DNA from: Hyalella azteca
Lineage: Eukaryota > Arthropoda > Malacostraca > Amphipoda > Hyalellidae
Direction: 5' to 3'
Length of the DNA: 64,000 bases
NCBI RefSeq assembly: GCF_000764305.2
Contig: NW_025935878.1
Location: forward strand, 24,263-88,262
Shown: one piece after another, positions 1 to 11,266 of the stretch
Numbering within the stretch: position 1 is the stretch's first letter
How the letters are laid out: every line of letters begins with the position of its first letter
Notes under the pieces: generated by a model
What the model saw: the letters and a program-made list of their open reading frames with translations, nothing else
The model's database searches: none
What the model was told of the DNA's origin: nothing
Translations under genes and position numbers: made by a program

Positions 1-1
1 T

Positions 2-805
2 GAGCTGTTTGTGGACGAGCGTGGCCGCAATATTGTCGTACTGTTTCGATGTCAGAAACAAGAAACCAGACTGGTTTAAAGAAGAATTCAATGAAGACAC
101 GTTGCTTGAGAGCTCTTGACCGTGCTCCCAATTTCTGTTTGAACCCAAATAAAACTCGTGCATCACGGATGACATTTCTCTTTCGAAATGTTGATGTAAA
201 TAATCTGAAGAACTAAAGAGCGTGTTTTGAAACGATTCCAAGTAGGTTTGAAATTCATCATTTTGAAATAAGTTATTCAAGACTGTCACAACTGGGTTCT
301 CCTGTTTGATTTTATCTCCAGCAGTCTCCAGGTATTCATGAACAAGTCGATCAACTGTGGTCTCGAGTGAGGTTCTTGCGCCAGCTCTCATGGCCTTCAC
401 GAGCTGCAGGGTGTGGAACTTGGGATCTGTGTCCGAGAGAAACATGAGCATCTCTGCGGTGTTGTCGCTGGTTCCAGCCATACTGATCATCGGTGAAAGA
501 CGTATTAGGAGATCTTTTAGATGTTTAACACATCCGGCTTCTTCGGTGTCTATGCTATCACGACTTCGTGGATTGAATTTCGTGGATATCGGATCTGTGG
601 ATGGTAATCCTTCATCTAAACTGCCAGCAAATCTGTCATCAGAATGACGTTCGTCACGATGCCAGCCCTCCCTCTGGCGGTGAGAAACATTACCTGTGGA
701 CGCGGTGCCCCTCAGGGTGGCCTCGGAGCAGGTGTCTGAGTCGCTCTCGTAGCTGGCGGCGTCACTGATGTCTGCGGTCTGCAGGGCCTCACTCCTAATG
801 CTCAT
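2..805 (-). CDS. Acidic protein of unknown family, 5' part only (runs off left edge)
   Basis: An uninterrupted frame of 268 codons reads from an ATG at 805 (A at -3) to the left window edge, with no stop, so the gene is 3'-incomplete here. The protein starts MSIRSEALQTADISDAASYE and has an acidic Ser/Asp/Glu stretch in its first 35 residues, then a charged linker, then a helical-looking region from about residue 90 (LKDLLIRLSPM, DRLVHEYLETAGDK, VLNNLFQNDEFQTYL). No signal peptide or membrane segment is seen, so it is probably cytoplasmic. A strong donor-like ACAG/GTAATG lies near 686 but the frame stays open for over 220 codons beyond it, so I treat it as unused. I do not recognise the family. 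The X-box upstream suggests RFX control and hence a ciliary role; this is inference. Confidence 0.7.
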   Translation of the reverse strand, partial: MSIRSEALQTADISDAASYESDSDTCSEATLRGTASTGNVSHRQREGWHRDERHSDDRFAGSLDEGLPSTDPISTKFNPRSRDSIDTEEAGCVKHLKDLLIRLSPMISMAGTSDNTAEMLMFLSDTDPKFHTLQLVKAMRAGARTSLETTVDRLVHEYLETAGDKIKQENPVVTVLNNLFQNDEFQTYLESFQNTLFSSSDYLHQHFEREMSSVMHEFYLGSNRNWEHGQELSSNVSSLNSSLNQSGFLFLTSKQYDNIAATLVHKQL

Positions 806-1269
806 GATGGCAATGGTAATTGTTTACACTATTTTCCTTTTAATTTTTTCATTAATCACATTCCTTTTTATTATACTAAACCAGAATTATTTCACGGAAG
901 ATTTAAACACGATTCTAGCTTAAAAATTATAAATATTGTTTATAATTTTTGAATATTTGTATACACTCAGGCTATTCCGAGAACATTTTTAGCATAAATT
1001 TAGTCTGTTACACTTTTATTATTACAAAGGAACTTCAAATCCTTTCTTTTGGTACTTTTATAATAAAATCATATCAAATTTTCATTTTATTTCTCAACTT
1101 TCACCATCCAATGAATGGTCTCAGATGTTCCACGCCCACTAAATTCATCGCAATATATCTTAGCACTTTATTTCTCAACTCATGCGATGGAGTAGAAATA
1201 AATGTGTCGGTGAGCTCAGTGGTGAGCGTAAGCGACGCACAGCTCAGCGACCAACACTGATGGCTATCG

Positions 1270-1283
1270 GTTGCCATGGCAAC
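1270..1283. promoter_or_regulatory. Perfect palindromic X-box (RFX binding site)
   Basis: GTTGCCATGGCAAC is two perfect 6-bp half-sites (GTTGCC / GGCAAC) with a 2-bp spacer, the canonical RFX-family X-box. In insects and nematodes such sites mark promoters of cilium genes. It lies 465 bp upstream of the minus-strand ATG at 805 and about 1.17 kb upstream of the plus-strand ATG at 2444; the former is the more likely target. Confidence 0.7.
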
Positions 1284-1629
1284 ACTCACAACAACAACTC
1301 TTGCGTCAAAATTACCTGTGTCAGCACTATAGTTAACCTAAAACTTGAAAAATTCGATCTCCTATATCATTGAAATACTAATCATAATTACCGAAGTCAG
1401 ACTGTAAGAAATTAATTCGCATAGATCAATAAATCCCGAAAATATGAAAAATAAGTAAAAAGATAGGTTGTGAAGATTTTCATTACACATAATACACAAG
1501 CAATCATTACATCATTAGTTGAAAATTGAATAATTTCAGAATATTCCTATAATTCAGATATTCGGATGGGACGAGCAAGATATACCACTATGCTAGATAT
1601 ACTATTAGTTTAATTTAGATATTCGCTGT

Positions 1630-1740
1630 GAGCTGGGGCGACCTTGCAGCGCCGGCGTGTGGTGGCGCGCACGTCGCGCCGGGCGTGACGGACTCGGCGA
1701 TGTCGACAAAAAACGTGTGAGCGTGGCAGATGATCACGTA
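1630..1740. other. GC- and CpG-rich patch between the divergent genes
   Basis: About 110 bases of GC-rich DNA with many CpG steps stand out in otherwise AT-rich sequence between the minus-strand gene at 805 and gene A. Short open frames exist on both strands but none has a clear start and splice context. It could be a promoter CpG patch, a 5'UTR exon or an exon of an unseen gene. Confidence 0.3.
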
Positions 1741-1825
1741 CCCACGAATGCACCAAAAACAGCAATTTTTATTTTTTTTACTATAGAAATATTATCAATT
1801 TGTTGGCATTGATCTATAACAGGTT

Positions 1826-1975
1826 ATGGCAAGGTTTGCAAAGGACTTTGAGCTGCGCCAAGGCTACGATGGTAGGAACAGAACTGTCGGCTCTGTCGTC
1901 TCAGGGAGTGGTCGGTGGAGGTTGTGTTTCCAGCTCATGGGGAGATTTTCAGCACACTCTTCAGTGCTTTTGTAG
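1826..1975 (+). CDS. Small ORF, 49 residues, possibly upstream exon or uORF
   Basis: ATG at 1826 follows an acceptor-like ATAACAG closely and opens a 49-codon frame starting MARFAKDFELRQGYDGRNRT. The composition looks protein-like, but it is short, has no recognisable domain and has no clear donor. It may be part of an upstream exon of gene A or chance. Confidence 0.15.
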   Translation: MARFAKDFELRQGYDGRNRTVGSVVSGSGRWRLCFQLMGRFSAHSSVLL

Positions 1976-2440
1976 GGCTTGAGAATAGACGTGCGTTATA
2001 TTGACGAAGTTCAGGATATGTGATGTCCTCGCTGATGTAGGTAAAGGCAAATAAAAATTTTGGCCTCCGCAAATAACAAAAATTGCGTTTATTTTGAAAT
2101 AATTTCTCTTTTTCCGTTTTTTCGTGAGAAGATAGTTGAAGGTAAGAAAAACTGCATAAAAAGTATAGTTGCAAACCTTTACCTTTTTTGGATAACCACA
2201 AAAAGCTTTCAATGTTCTGCGAAATTAAGAATCGGCGACAGGCCTACGGCCCTAGTGTTTCCTAATAAACGCTGAAACAGCTATATCATTATTATTGTAT
2301 ATTATTATCTTGCACAAAAATATGATGGTGTCATAAGTTTCTTAGATTGTCGTCTAATGTCATTTATATGAACCTAATTAATGGTCACTGCAATATTCCA
2401 CCTCAACATCATTTACCGCTGGTATTTTCTTTGTCTCCAG

Positions 2441-5400
2441 ACAATGTGGCTGAGCGTGACACTGCGAGTGGTCTTTTCGCTGGGTTTCGTCTGCTCCTTG
2501 CCGAGCGTCAGTCTCGCCGCAGCGAAGCAGCGATCCTCTCCCCCAGCCAGGTCCAGGAGCGGTCCAGCACCAACCATCATCTTCAACAGCGCCCGAAATG
2601 TTATTCAACTGCCAGCCTCTAGAAGCCCTTCACCCCCACTTATGAAACACTTCAATTCTGTTTCAAGGTTAAATCCACGCAATGCGCCTCTGAAGTCAGC
2701 CGCTGGTGGTCCAATAGCTCAGAGATTGCCGAGAGTTTCCGCTGATGTTTCGAGAATACCCGCAAGTTACTCAGTCATTGGAGCTCCCTTAGTACAAACA
2801 AATATTCAGTCGTCAGTTAGTAGACAACAGCATGGCGGCACATTAATGTCACGGCCACGTAATGAGCTCATGAAGACGATACCTGGAGCAATAACTCTGA
2901 GCTCATTGCCTACAATGACAACTCCACCTAAGCCTTCCAGATCTTCAAAAATGGTACTTCCCGACCATCAAAACGTTGAAGTACCTGTTAAATTACATGC
3001 ACAAGCAGCTGGGGCGACAACCAAGACAGACCATCCAGTCGGAGTGCACAAAGTGGCTATTGAACCCTCAGGATCAGGAAGTCAAAATAACAGCATTCCG
3101 ATGCAGACCATAGCTTTTGCGAACAGCGCTGTGCCAAGCTACGCGAAAAAAGCACATTCGCCGGTCCTGCCCGCTGGAAGTGGCACTGCTCTACCCAAAT
3201 CCTTGCTGGGTGCTGCCGGAGCTGGTGGCGCCGTGATCCCAAATTATTTCCTGATGAATCCTCCGATGCAGAAACAAAGAAGTACCGATAGTTTAACAGC
3301 TATTCGAAACGTCGGCAAAAGCGGCGACGAAAATAAAACGCAAAGTGAGGTTGGTGTGGATGTTACATTGAGAGACCTTCATCATGAGTGGAAGAGTGAA
3401 ATATTGAAGCAATATTATCACACCATCAGCTCTGCAAATGTTCCTTCTATTAGGAATATGTCCGATGCCCTGGACAAAAACAAAACAGAACCCCAAAAGG
3501 CAAGTAGCAAAATTTTACTGATGACTGCTAATACGATGAATTCTTCGGACGGAGTTTCATTGAATAAATTACGGAACGTACCAGTCTCCAATGATAACAA
3601 ACTGGCTCTAGTTAGAGATGTGGCAACCACTTTGAATTCGAGTTCTAGAAATTATGAAAGGGTCTCTAGAAATGCCTCTGCATCATTACCAGTAAATGTA
3701 ATAGTAAGAAACGCATCGAGCAAGGATGGCGTTTCGCTCATTAATGGCAGTAATACAATGAAGTTGGATCAGAGAGAAACAGTCGTGAAGACGTCGACAA
3801 ACGAAAGAACAGCTGGGATAACTGCTGTAACAACTCAAAGGGTAATATCAGCTGTAATTCCTCCCTCTGTGGGTGTGAGTCTTGAAGATCGTAAAAATAG
3901 CAGTCGATTAGACAAAACGAAAGATGTTTACATTCCAACTCGAAGTACCACCTCTGATAAAATGACTGAGTACCTAGGTGACGCAACTTCGCTACTCAAC
4001 GTCCCTACTACAACTCCCGAAAAATACCCAGAAACCACTGAGGCTCGCACTTTTATCGAAACTTCTGATGTTATAAAACACGATAATCATCTTCCAATTA
4101 GTTCACCACCTATCAATACTAATACGAGACAAACCCAAAATACCAACGACTCAGAGGACACAACAGAATACGATATGAAATTCAAGCGTCCCAAAGAAGG
4201 TATCACCGGTAGCAAAACCGATGTACGATTCATGAATGAAGGCTCTATTTCAAAGGCAATAAATTCTGCGCCTCTGAACGTCATTCCATCACCACCGAGA
4301 AAGGATCCAAATCGTTTCCTTTATATAAATAATAGTGGAATAGCGGCAGAAAATATTAGACTTAAACCGGAAGAAAGAACCGTCCTGGTCACATTAGTTG
4401 ACAAGCAAGGTAAGAAAATAGTTGTTCCGGCAATATTCACTCCAACAGACACAAAGGCAGCTCCGAGCCAGGCCACTGGTCTGTCCGCTCTTCAAGTGAA
4501 TGCAGATGCCAAAATATCCCTGCCAGCTACCCCGAAACCAAGTGTTCTCAACACTGCAGAAGAAAACAAAATAAAGGACACTAATATTCTGAAACATCAG
4601 GAACATAAAAAACATTTTGTGCAACACGAATCCACTTCTTCGACTGCTAGGAGTACAACATTACCCATGACAGAAGCCACTAACTTGATTGATCTTATTT
4701 GGAGATCAGCGACTGAGGCCGTAACACCAATGACCACAACAAGCATTCCCACTACTGAAGGCACGAGAGTCACCAACTTGATCGATCTAATATTGCAATC
4801 AGCTACTGAATCACCTGTAACGACGACACAAAAAACGACTAAAGGTACCACAACCAGAACAACTAACCTAATCGATCTAATATGGCAATCAGCTTCTGAA
4901 TCACCCGTAACGACGACACAAAAAACGACTAAAGGTACCACAACCAGAACAACTAACTTAATCGATCTAATATGGCAATCAGCTACTGAATCACCCATGA
5001 CGACCGTACCAACAACGACTACTGTAACCACAACTCGCGGAACCAACTTGATTGACCTCATCTGGCAGTCTGCGACATCAGAGACGGGCATTGAATCAAC
5101 CACTCCACAAATGACACAAGTGGTGGCTACCGAAAGTACTCCTAACAATACTCTCATTCCAGTTTTGAAGGACATCATCAATCAGATAGAAGCGCGACTG
5201 AATGAGCTTCAAGAAGGAATTGCTAACGGAAACACGTCATTGATAGAAGAAGTTAATTTACTGGCAGCTAAGATGGTAGAAGATTCTGACAATCTCGCCA
5301 AGGTTTCAATAGATAGAAAGCCAGACAGAGATTCATACTTGGTGCGGAGCTCAGATAGAAATGGAAACAGGAGGCCTGGTGTGCGTGTTGCTGATATTGT

Positions 5401-5881
5401 TCGAGATACAGCCATCAGTCCAGTTCTAACAAGACTACGAGATGAAGTGAGCAGAGGAGCAGAGAGGATCAGAAAAGAAATGTCGCATTTTGCGGACGAC
5501 ACTGCAGAGACTCTGATGAGAGGAGTTGATGATGCAAGTGAACGCGTGTCGAAGATCACAGCCACGAGTTACAGAGGGGCTTTGCAAACACGAGACGCTT
5601 TTGTGGGGCTACTTGGCAAAGCTCTCGAGAACATGGGAGTGTTCGTGAGCAATGCTTTGCAAGACACAATTGAAACAGCCTTTGGAACTGCTCGATCAGT
5701 TGGTCAGTTCATCGAAGGATTGAATGAGAATCTGATAGGTGGCATTCTTAGGCAAGGAGAATCTGTTCGCAACCTTTTCGCAAACACTATTGAAGAAATG
5801 GGCAAAGCCGGCGACAGAACGATAGAAGTTGTCAACCGAGTAGTGGACAGGAATATTAAAACAATTACAGAAGATATATGA
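2441..5881 (+). CDS. Gene A: large secreted Ser/Thr-rich repeat protein
   Basis: A single coding exon. The 3' splice site TTTCTTTGTCTCCAG ends at 2440 and ATG is at 2444 (A at -3), so the frame's first ATG at 2381 lies inside the intron. The product is 1145 residues. Residues 1-25 are a signal peptide (MWLSVTLRVVFSLGFVCSLP, likely cut after SVSLA). The mature chain has no cysteine and is rich in Ser, Thr, Asn and Pro with many N-X-S/T sites, such as NNS, NKT and NAS. Residues about 746-896 carry five copies of a TNLIDLI(W/L)(Q/R)SA motif spaced 30-31 residues apart by Thr-rich linkers. Residues about 906-1145 have no prolines in long stretches and look like amphipathic helices (KDIINQIEARLNEL, EVVNRVVDRNIKTI). 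I do not recognise the family; an extracellular matrix, mucin-like, silk/glue or lipid-surface role is possible. An AATAAA lies 130 bases after the stop. Confidence 0.85.
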   Translation, partial: TMWLSVTLRVVFSLGFVCSLPSVSLAAAKQRSSPPARSRSGPAPTIIFNSARNVIQLPASRSPSPPLMKHFNSVSRLNPRNAPLKSAAGGPIAQRLPRVSADVSRIPASYSVIGAPLVQTNIQSSVSRQQHGGTLMSRPRNELMKTIPGAITLSSLPTMTTPPKPSRSSKMVLPDHQNVEVPVKLHAQAAGATTKTDHPVGVHKVAIEPSGSGSQNNSIPMQTIAFANSAVPSYAKKAHSPVLPAGSGTALPKSLLGAAGAGGAVIPNYFLMNPPMQKQRSTDSLTAIRNVGKSGDENKTQSEVGVDVTLRDLHHEWKSEILKQYYHTISSANVPSIRNMSDALDKNKTEPQKASSKILLMTANTMNSSDGVSLNKLRNVPVSNDNKLALVRDVATTLNSSSRNYERVSRNASASLPVNVIVRNASSKDGVSLINGSNTMKLDQRETVVKTSTNERTAGITAVTTQRVISAVIPPSVGVSLEDRKNSSRLDKTKDVYIPTRSTTSDKMTEYLGDATSLLNVPTTTPEKYPETTEARTFIETSDVIKHDNHLPISSPPINTNTRQTQNTNDSEDTTEYDMKFKRPKEGITGSKTDVRFMNEGSISKAINSAPLNVIPSPPRKDPNRFLYINNSGIAAENIRLKPEERTVLVTLVDKQGKKIVVPAIFTPTDTKAAPSQATGLSALQVNADAKISLPATPKPSVLNTAEENKIKDTNILKHQEHKKHFVQHESTSSTARSTTLPMTEATNLIDLIWRSATEAVTPMTTTSIPTTEGTRVTNLIDLILQSATESPVTTTQKTTKGTTTRTTNLIDLIWQSASESPVTTTQKTTKGTTTRTTNLIDLIWQSATESPMTTVPTTTTVTTTRGTNLIDLIWQSATSETGIESTTPQMTQVVATESTPNNTLIPVLKDIINQIEARLNELQEGIANGNTSLIEEVNLLAAKMVEDSDNLAKVSIDRKPDRDSYLVRSSDRNGNRRPGVRVADIVRDTAISPVLTRLRDEVSRGAERIRKEMSHFADDTAETLMRGVDDASERVSKITATSYRGALQTRDAFVGLLGKALENMGVFVSNALQDTIETAFGTARSVGQFIEGLNENLIGGILRQGESVRNLFANTIEEMGKAGDRTIEVVNRVVDRNIKTITEDI
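4679..5131 (+). repeat. Coding tandem repeat, five 90-93-bp units, in gene A
   Basis: Units start at 4679, 4772, 4862, 4952 and 5042. Each begins TNLIDLI(W/L)(Q/R)SA(T/S) and continues with a Thr/Lys-rich linker. Spacing is 93 then exactly 90 bases. Units 2-4 are close to identical at DNA level in their motif and linker, so they duplicated recently; units 1 and 5 have diverged. A 194-codon antisense frame here is only a by-product of the repeat. Confidence 0.9.
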
Positions 5882-8800
5882 GGAATTTAAAACCTAATTT
5901 AGTGGATAACTTAGCCAATTCTTTAATTAAAGTTAAATGGAATCAGAGTCCATGCAGCTAAACAATTATTTTCTTAATTTTTCATGCATATAACTGTTGC
6001 GCAAACTAGAAATAAATTCATGTTCTGCACATTTCATACGAAGGAATATGTACATATAATTTTATCAATGTAGAAAGAGATTCCACGATTTTTGTAAGTT
6101 AAAGTACAGTTTGTACAAACTGCTCGCGCCTCGAATGTAGACTGATTCTATCTAATATGAATGAAGAACATGAATGGTTTTCTTGTTTACCAAACTGTTG
6201 GAACCAACAATCTTTAAAATCATAATTTTCGTATAGTAAACATTTTCTGAGTTATTCTGCGAAAATTTGTGGCTCTGGTATCGAACAGACTAAGCTAAAC
6301 AAGAGAATATCATTTAGTTACAGCTGTATAAATGTACATATGACATCACCTGCTTTTTAGTTATTTCAAAAGACCTTCGAAGTACCGCGTTGCATATGTA
6401 CACTACTGCGTGCTATCTCAGGCCAGTAAATAAAAAATTCTTAGATCCTCGTTTAAAAACCTCATGATACGAAATTGTGATTAAAATAAATAATATAATA
6501 TCACTCTATTTTTACTTCTACCCCTGAATGAAAGAAATACTTTGTAATATGATGTAAATTGCAACGTCCCCTAAAGATTTGTTGGAATTAAAATGTCAGC
6601 TAGAATTTCTCATTTTATTTACGAGTTTTACAGTTTATATTCCGACGATGACACCGATTTTTTAATTTGAATAATGAAAAGACTGAAATTGATCTTCGCA
6701 CCCGTAAATTCTCTAACAATTTCAGCTGTCATGACTCAGGCATTTAATGATATGTGATGCTTGATGTATTTATGCTCATTTTCTGTGCTTGAGCCTTTTG
6801 GTCGAACATATGAACTAAAAATACTTTCATCATATATTTATTCCGTAGTAATGCTCATAATTACGATACATTGATCACCCAATAAAAGATTTTTGCTTGC
6901 AAATCTGCTATGGAAAATACGTGTTAGAAATCATTGGGGATGCGTTATAAAGAGAAAATAATGCTAAGAAACGCTTTTATGTGTGTTACAACTAATTTGA
7001 TGATTTGAGTCTCAAAAATGATGAAAAAATAATTTTTTATAACAATAAAAGATACGAAATTACTGGAAATGATATTTATTGTTAATGTGATTCCAAAGTA
7101 CATAGTAATGAATATGAATATCGCTAAAGAATATATAAGGTGAGTGCGAGATTGGATTTATACTCACAAGACCATCGAGATCTTGTGAAGCCGGTGACCC
7201 CCATATGGCCCATGCAACCGCTCAATTAAACCAAACACAATTCATTTACGTAAATGTGTTACTGCCTTGCTTTCCAGGTTATTTGTGCAACGGCAGAAAA
7301 TCACGCGAAGAAAGCAATTTCTGCAAGAAAAAGCCTGTTGATGTAGTACAGTCTTCAACAGTCCCTCCAAGAGGGTTGATGCAATGAAATATTGGCCTGT
7401 TGAAATGGCCTGTTGATGCAATGAAATATTAGAACATTTCTTTAATAAAATTTTGGGGAAGTAATTTAAATTTAAATTAGTGTTTAACAATCTCTTTAAG
7501 AATATCGTGGAGAAGGCTGTTGATTTAAAACGATCTTAAAAAAATTCTAAATGAAAATTGTATGTTTTTGAGCTAGTGCAATCTTAAACAATCTTTCTAA
7601 GGAGATTGTGGAACATTCTTGTTGACTTGTTATAAGCACTTAGGTCAATATCGAATTACTAGAATCGATTATAAAATCTATCGATTAATCATTCAATTTC
7701 ATCTAATATAAAATATGAGATTATATTTTAACAATATTAATTCCGAAAAATTATTTATTTATAAGTTTATATTATTTTAAAATGCACGAACCTTGAAGTT
7801 AAGAAATGCCTCCGGTTGTCTGCACAATAAGGTGCAGCGGAAAACACTTTAATTGAAACTCATTATTCAACTGGAATTTCTTATGTGGATACCTGCCAAA
7901 TTATTTTCTATCAAAAGATTTTAGATTCCAGAGTTTGCTCAATGACACTGAAAATAAGGAAAATGTGATTTCAGGGTAATTGAGAACTTTAATTTCAAGA
8001 TGCGTAAATTAATTGTGAAAATTATGTTGAAACTCAGGATCGCATACTAATTTTTCAATAGGGACATTTTAAAGATAAATAAGGAATGAAGAAATCATTT
8101 TATGCTTACATCTTCACACGCATGAGCGGATTGCGTGAGACCATCCCCTCTGTAGGATGAGGCTTGCACGTGTGTGTGAAGAGATCATTTTCAATTTCTG
8201 TAAGATCTATCGATAAATATTTCGTTTAAAGTAGAGTTATCTCGATATTTAATAATGTCAGTAAGACCTAACATGGCTTGCTCTATATACAAACACACCT
8301 AGAACAGGCCAAGCCAAACTCGGCCGTTTGTTCGTTAAACCTCGTAATATTAGTGAGAGAATCTTGCCAGCATATCAAGTTGTTTTTAAAATGTATACCA
8401 GAAACGATGAGAAGAGCCGTTCTTGACATTATTTTGACAGCGCCGGTTGTCAGTAGTTCGCTATAATCAGCCGGTACGCACAAATTCCGAAGAATCGCCT
8501 CCCAATATCTAATAACCTCTGTAATATTTCCATAACTATTGATTTAAAATGGATGATTATTCAGAAGCATCTACATAACCTGGGTAAATTTTCTTAAACA
8601 CGCGGCCTAACGCTAAAAAACCCTCCGGAAATATTTTAACAGTTCCAGCGTCTCCAAGGAAACGCAGGATTGTTTTATTTAAAATATATCTTGAAGTTGA
8701 TTCATTATACGGCATTGTTCACATTAAAATAGAAATATCAAAGACGTATAAGCAATTCATTAAAAAGGTTTTTAGCTCCGAAAAAACGATCAAGACAATA

Positions 8801-10876
8801 ATTGTAATAATAACATGCCGGCAAGTAAAAATATGCCGTACCAATAATAAATAATGCACAAATAATAATTCTAACAATAACAGGCCGGCATGTGATAATA
8901 TGCCAGTACCACATGTCAGTGTTTCCAAGCACCTCCAACATCGCTGGACACTTCGAACTCGGTACACTCACACATGCATGGGCAAATAAATGATGAACTA
9001 AGAATAAAGCACTGATCCCATGTTCAGATGGCGCAAAAATCTCAATATATCCTTAATTGCATAGTTGAAAATGCATCGAAGTATGCATGCCTAAATTTTT
9101 AATTCGTGCCAGGTACATCCCAAATGTCTTGATAGGGAGTAATACTATTCGTCACCAGTTCAATCTTTGGATTCAAAATGCAATACCGTCAGATCTCATT
9201 CATAAGCAGTTATGCCTCATTATCTGCATTCCAAATTTTTGCAATTAGGAAAAGGAAATTATCTCAAATGTCCCAAATCATTTGACATGGAAATAGTTTA
9301 ACAAAATATTTTACGGTGCTTGAATACTTATCCCTTAAATATAAAAAATACTGCGGTTGAAAATGAAACCCCATGTGTATCTAATATCTCTTTTTAAATG
9401 CATCCCTTATTATAAGTATCGTGCTTGAAAGCCCATCCTGCATCCTGAATGTCCTAGAAATACCTCCAGGAAAGTATTCAAAATTCGAAGCACAAGCCTG
9501 CGGAAGGTTGGTGTTGGGCTTGCAATGCGGAAACGTCCTATAGTAAAAGTTTCCCGGCAACAACGTCTGATCCACCAAATTTTATTCAAAAACAATAATT
9601 GAATGATTCTTAGAAAATTCCAGGGAATTTCGTTCATAACAAACTGAGGAGTTCGTATAAAAATTGTGGACAATAAGGTGAAAAGTTAAAGCTAACGGCT
9701 AACGATACCTAAAATTATTTTGTCAAGAAAGATTTTTCCCAAAACCTGCAGGCGTTACCGTGTCGTCACACAGCAAACCGTTACTCCTAAAAGAAGAAAT
9801 TTTTATTCGTTGAAAGTCCCATGAACTGGAGTTGTACATAGAATCTATATTAAAGTGGGCGGTTTGTGCACTTCCTAAATCAAAATTTCATGATCCCTGC
9901 GCTATAATACTAATAAAAAATTTCATGACATAATTTTTGCTTTAATGTTTCAATTATTGGTTGCATGAGCATTTTAAGACCAATTTTTAATAATTAAGGA
10001 TTTGACATCGTCTGCTCCATTATTTTAAACCTGAGTGAAATCGTTGCAACAAAATCCTCCTAATAGATGAGGAAGCCGCCTGAAAACACACGAAAATTTG
10101 CAGGTATGGAAGTTCTCTAAATTTAATATGCTTCTCAGGTTCTTCTTCTCAGGTTCATTCTCCTCTTATAGCCTGAACTGTACGGCAGAATCAGAAACAA
10201 AAATATCAACGCAGCTACATGAACTGGAGCCTTCATTATTTACTCTGCTGATAATTACTGCTCTACAACTTAAATAACAAAAGTATATATATTTAGAAAC
10301 AAAATATATATAGAAACGGAATATAATATAGAAGCGAATTCATGCTCGACTGCCAAGCATGTATGGATAAGACAAGAAACCTACTTATTTTAAATCGATC
10401 AAGCAGTTTATAATGCATTCTCAGTCGTACCAAATTGATCGCTGCAGAGTTAAGCTAAGGCTCCAAAAAACAATGACCTTGACGAAACATCCCTCCAGCT
10501 GAACCGGTTGTCGTCCTTGCCTCAACTACGTAAAATTAACCTGGAATTTGTACGAGAAAAAGCGACCTGTAACGGTTGGCGATTCACCTTATTAGGAAAG
10601 AAAGTCTACTGGTCAGTCAAATGCACGTTAGCGAAACTCGGGTCCCTTCCCGAGATTCTAGTTCATTCAACATATGATTAAGACTCAACGTCTAATCTCG
10701 AGGTGTGTCCCTGGAGAACCGTTTTTTCTCGCCCGTGCGGATTATCCGAAACCTGCATACGTGACTCAAGTCACTCGAGCCAAACCTTGAGCGCCGACTC
10801 GTGTGCGGGGCAGCGCAAAAACTGAAACCAAATATACTTTGCTGGCCCATCTCGGCCGCTACAACCTCACGCACAC
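5882..10876. other. Intergenic stretch between genes A and B, no gene seen
   Basis: AT-rich DNA with only short, noise-like frames. Minor structure: a short direct repeat (TGTTGATGCAATGAAATATT) around 7395-7430, and two similar 35-bp blocks with CCGGCA / ATATGCC at about 8808-8843 and 8878-8913. The last 200 bases are richer in GC and probably include the gene B promoter. Confidence 0.5.
6011..6016 (+). terminator. Poly(A) signal candidate for gene A
   Basis: AATAAA, the first canonical hexamer after the stop at 5881 (130 bases). More AATAAA sites follow to about 6490, so other ends are possible. Confidence 0.45.
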
Positions 10877-10923
10877 TCAGTCCTGAGTCAGAGAGTGCCG
10901 TGTTAACAACTGATCTAATAAAT
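10831..10923 (+). promoter_or_regulatory. Candidate promoter and 5'UTR exon of gene B
   Basis: An arthropod-type initiator TCAGT lies at 10877 with an AT-rich ATATAC element about 45 bases upstream. A consensus donor GTAAGTAT starts at 10924, so a 5'UTR exon of roughly 47 bases could splice to the acceptor at 11266, directly before the gene B ATG. Based on signals only. Confidence 0.35.
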
Positions 10924-11266
10924 GTAAGTATCCGTTGCATTCATTTACTGTACAAGCGCATGCAGAATTTGACTTGTGAAATTTTAGAAGAACGATAGAA
11001 ATTTCTGCTTTAAATAAAGGTAGTTAGCAATAAGGCGGCACCAGTTTACTCATTTGTGTGAAAATTAATAACTAAGCAATTAATTTAATCTATTTTCATC
11101 AGCTAGCTTAGATATGCTGGTCGTAAACGCTCATCTAAAGAATAAAACGGCGATCAGACGCGGTATACGAGGAGTATTTGCTTAGCAGATTCCCGCTTAC
11201 AAATATATTATCGTACATAATAAATAATAATATATCCTTTAAGTGTATTTATCGCATGGCATGCAG

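Noticed and set aside
671..690. Strong internal donor (ACAG/GTAATG) as the end of exon 1 of the left-edge gene
   Set aside because: The frame stays open for over 220 codons beyond it, which would be unlikely for intron sequence.
2381..2443. Upstream in-frame ATG of gene A at 2381
   Set aside because: It lies inside a pyrimidine-rich intron end; starting at 2444 gives a standard signal peptide at the N-terminus.
4597..5181. 194-codon minus-strand ORF
   Set aside because: It is the antisense shadow of the Thr-rich repeats of gene A; the sense strand has the signal peptide, longer frame and unit structure.
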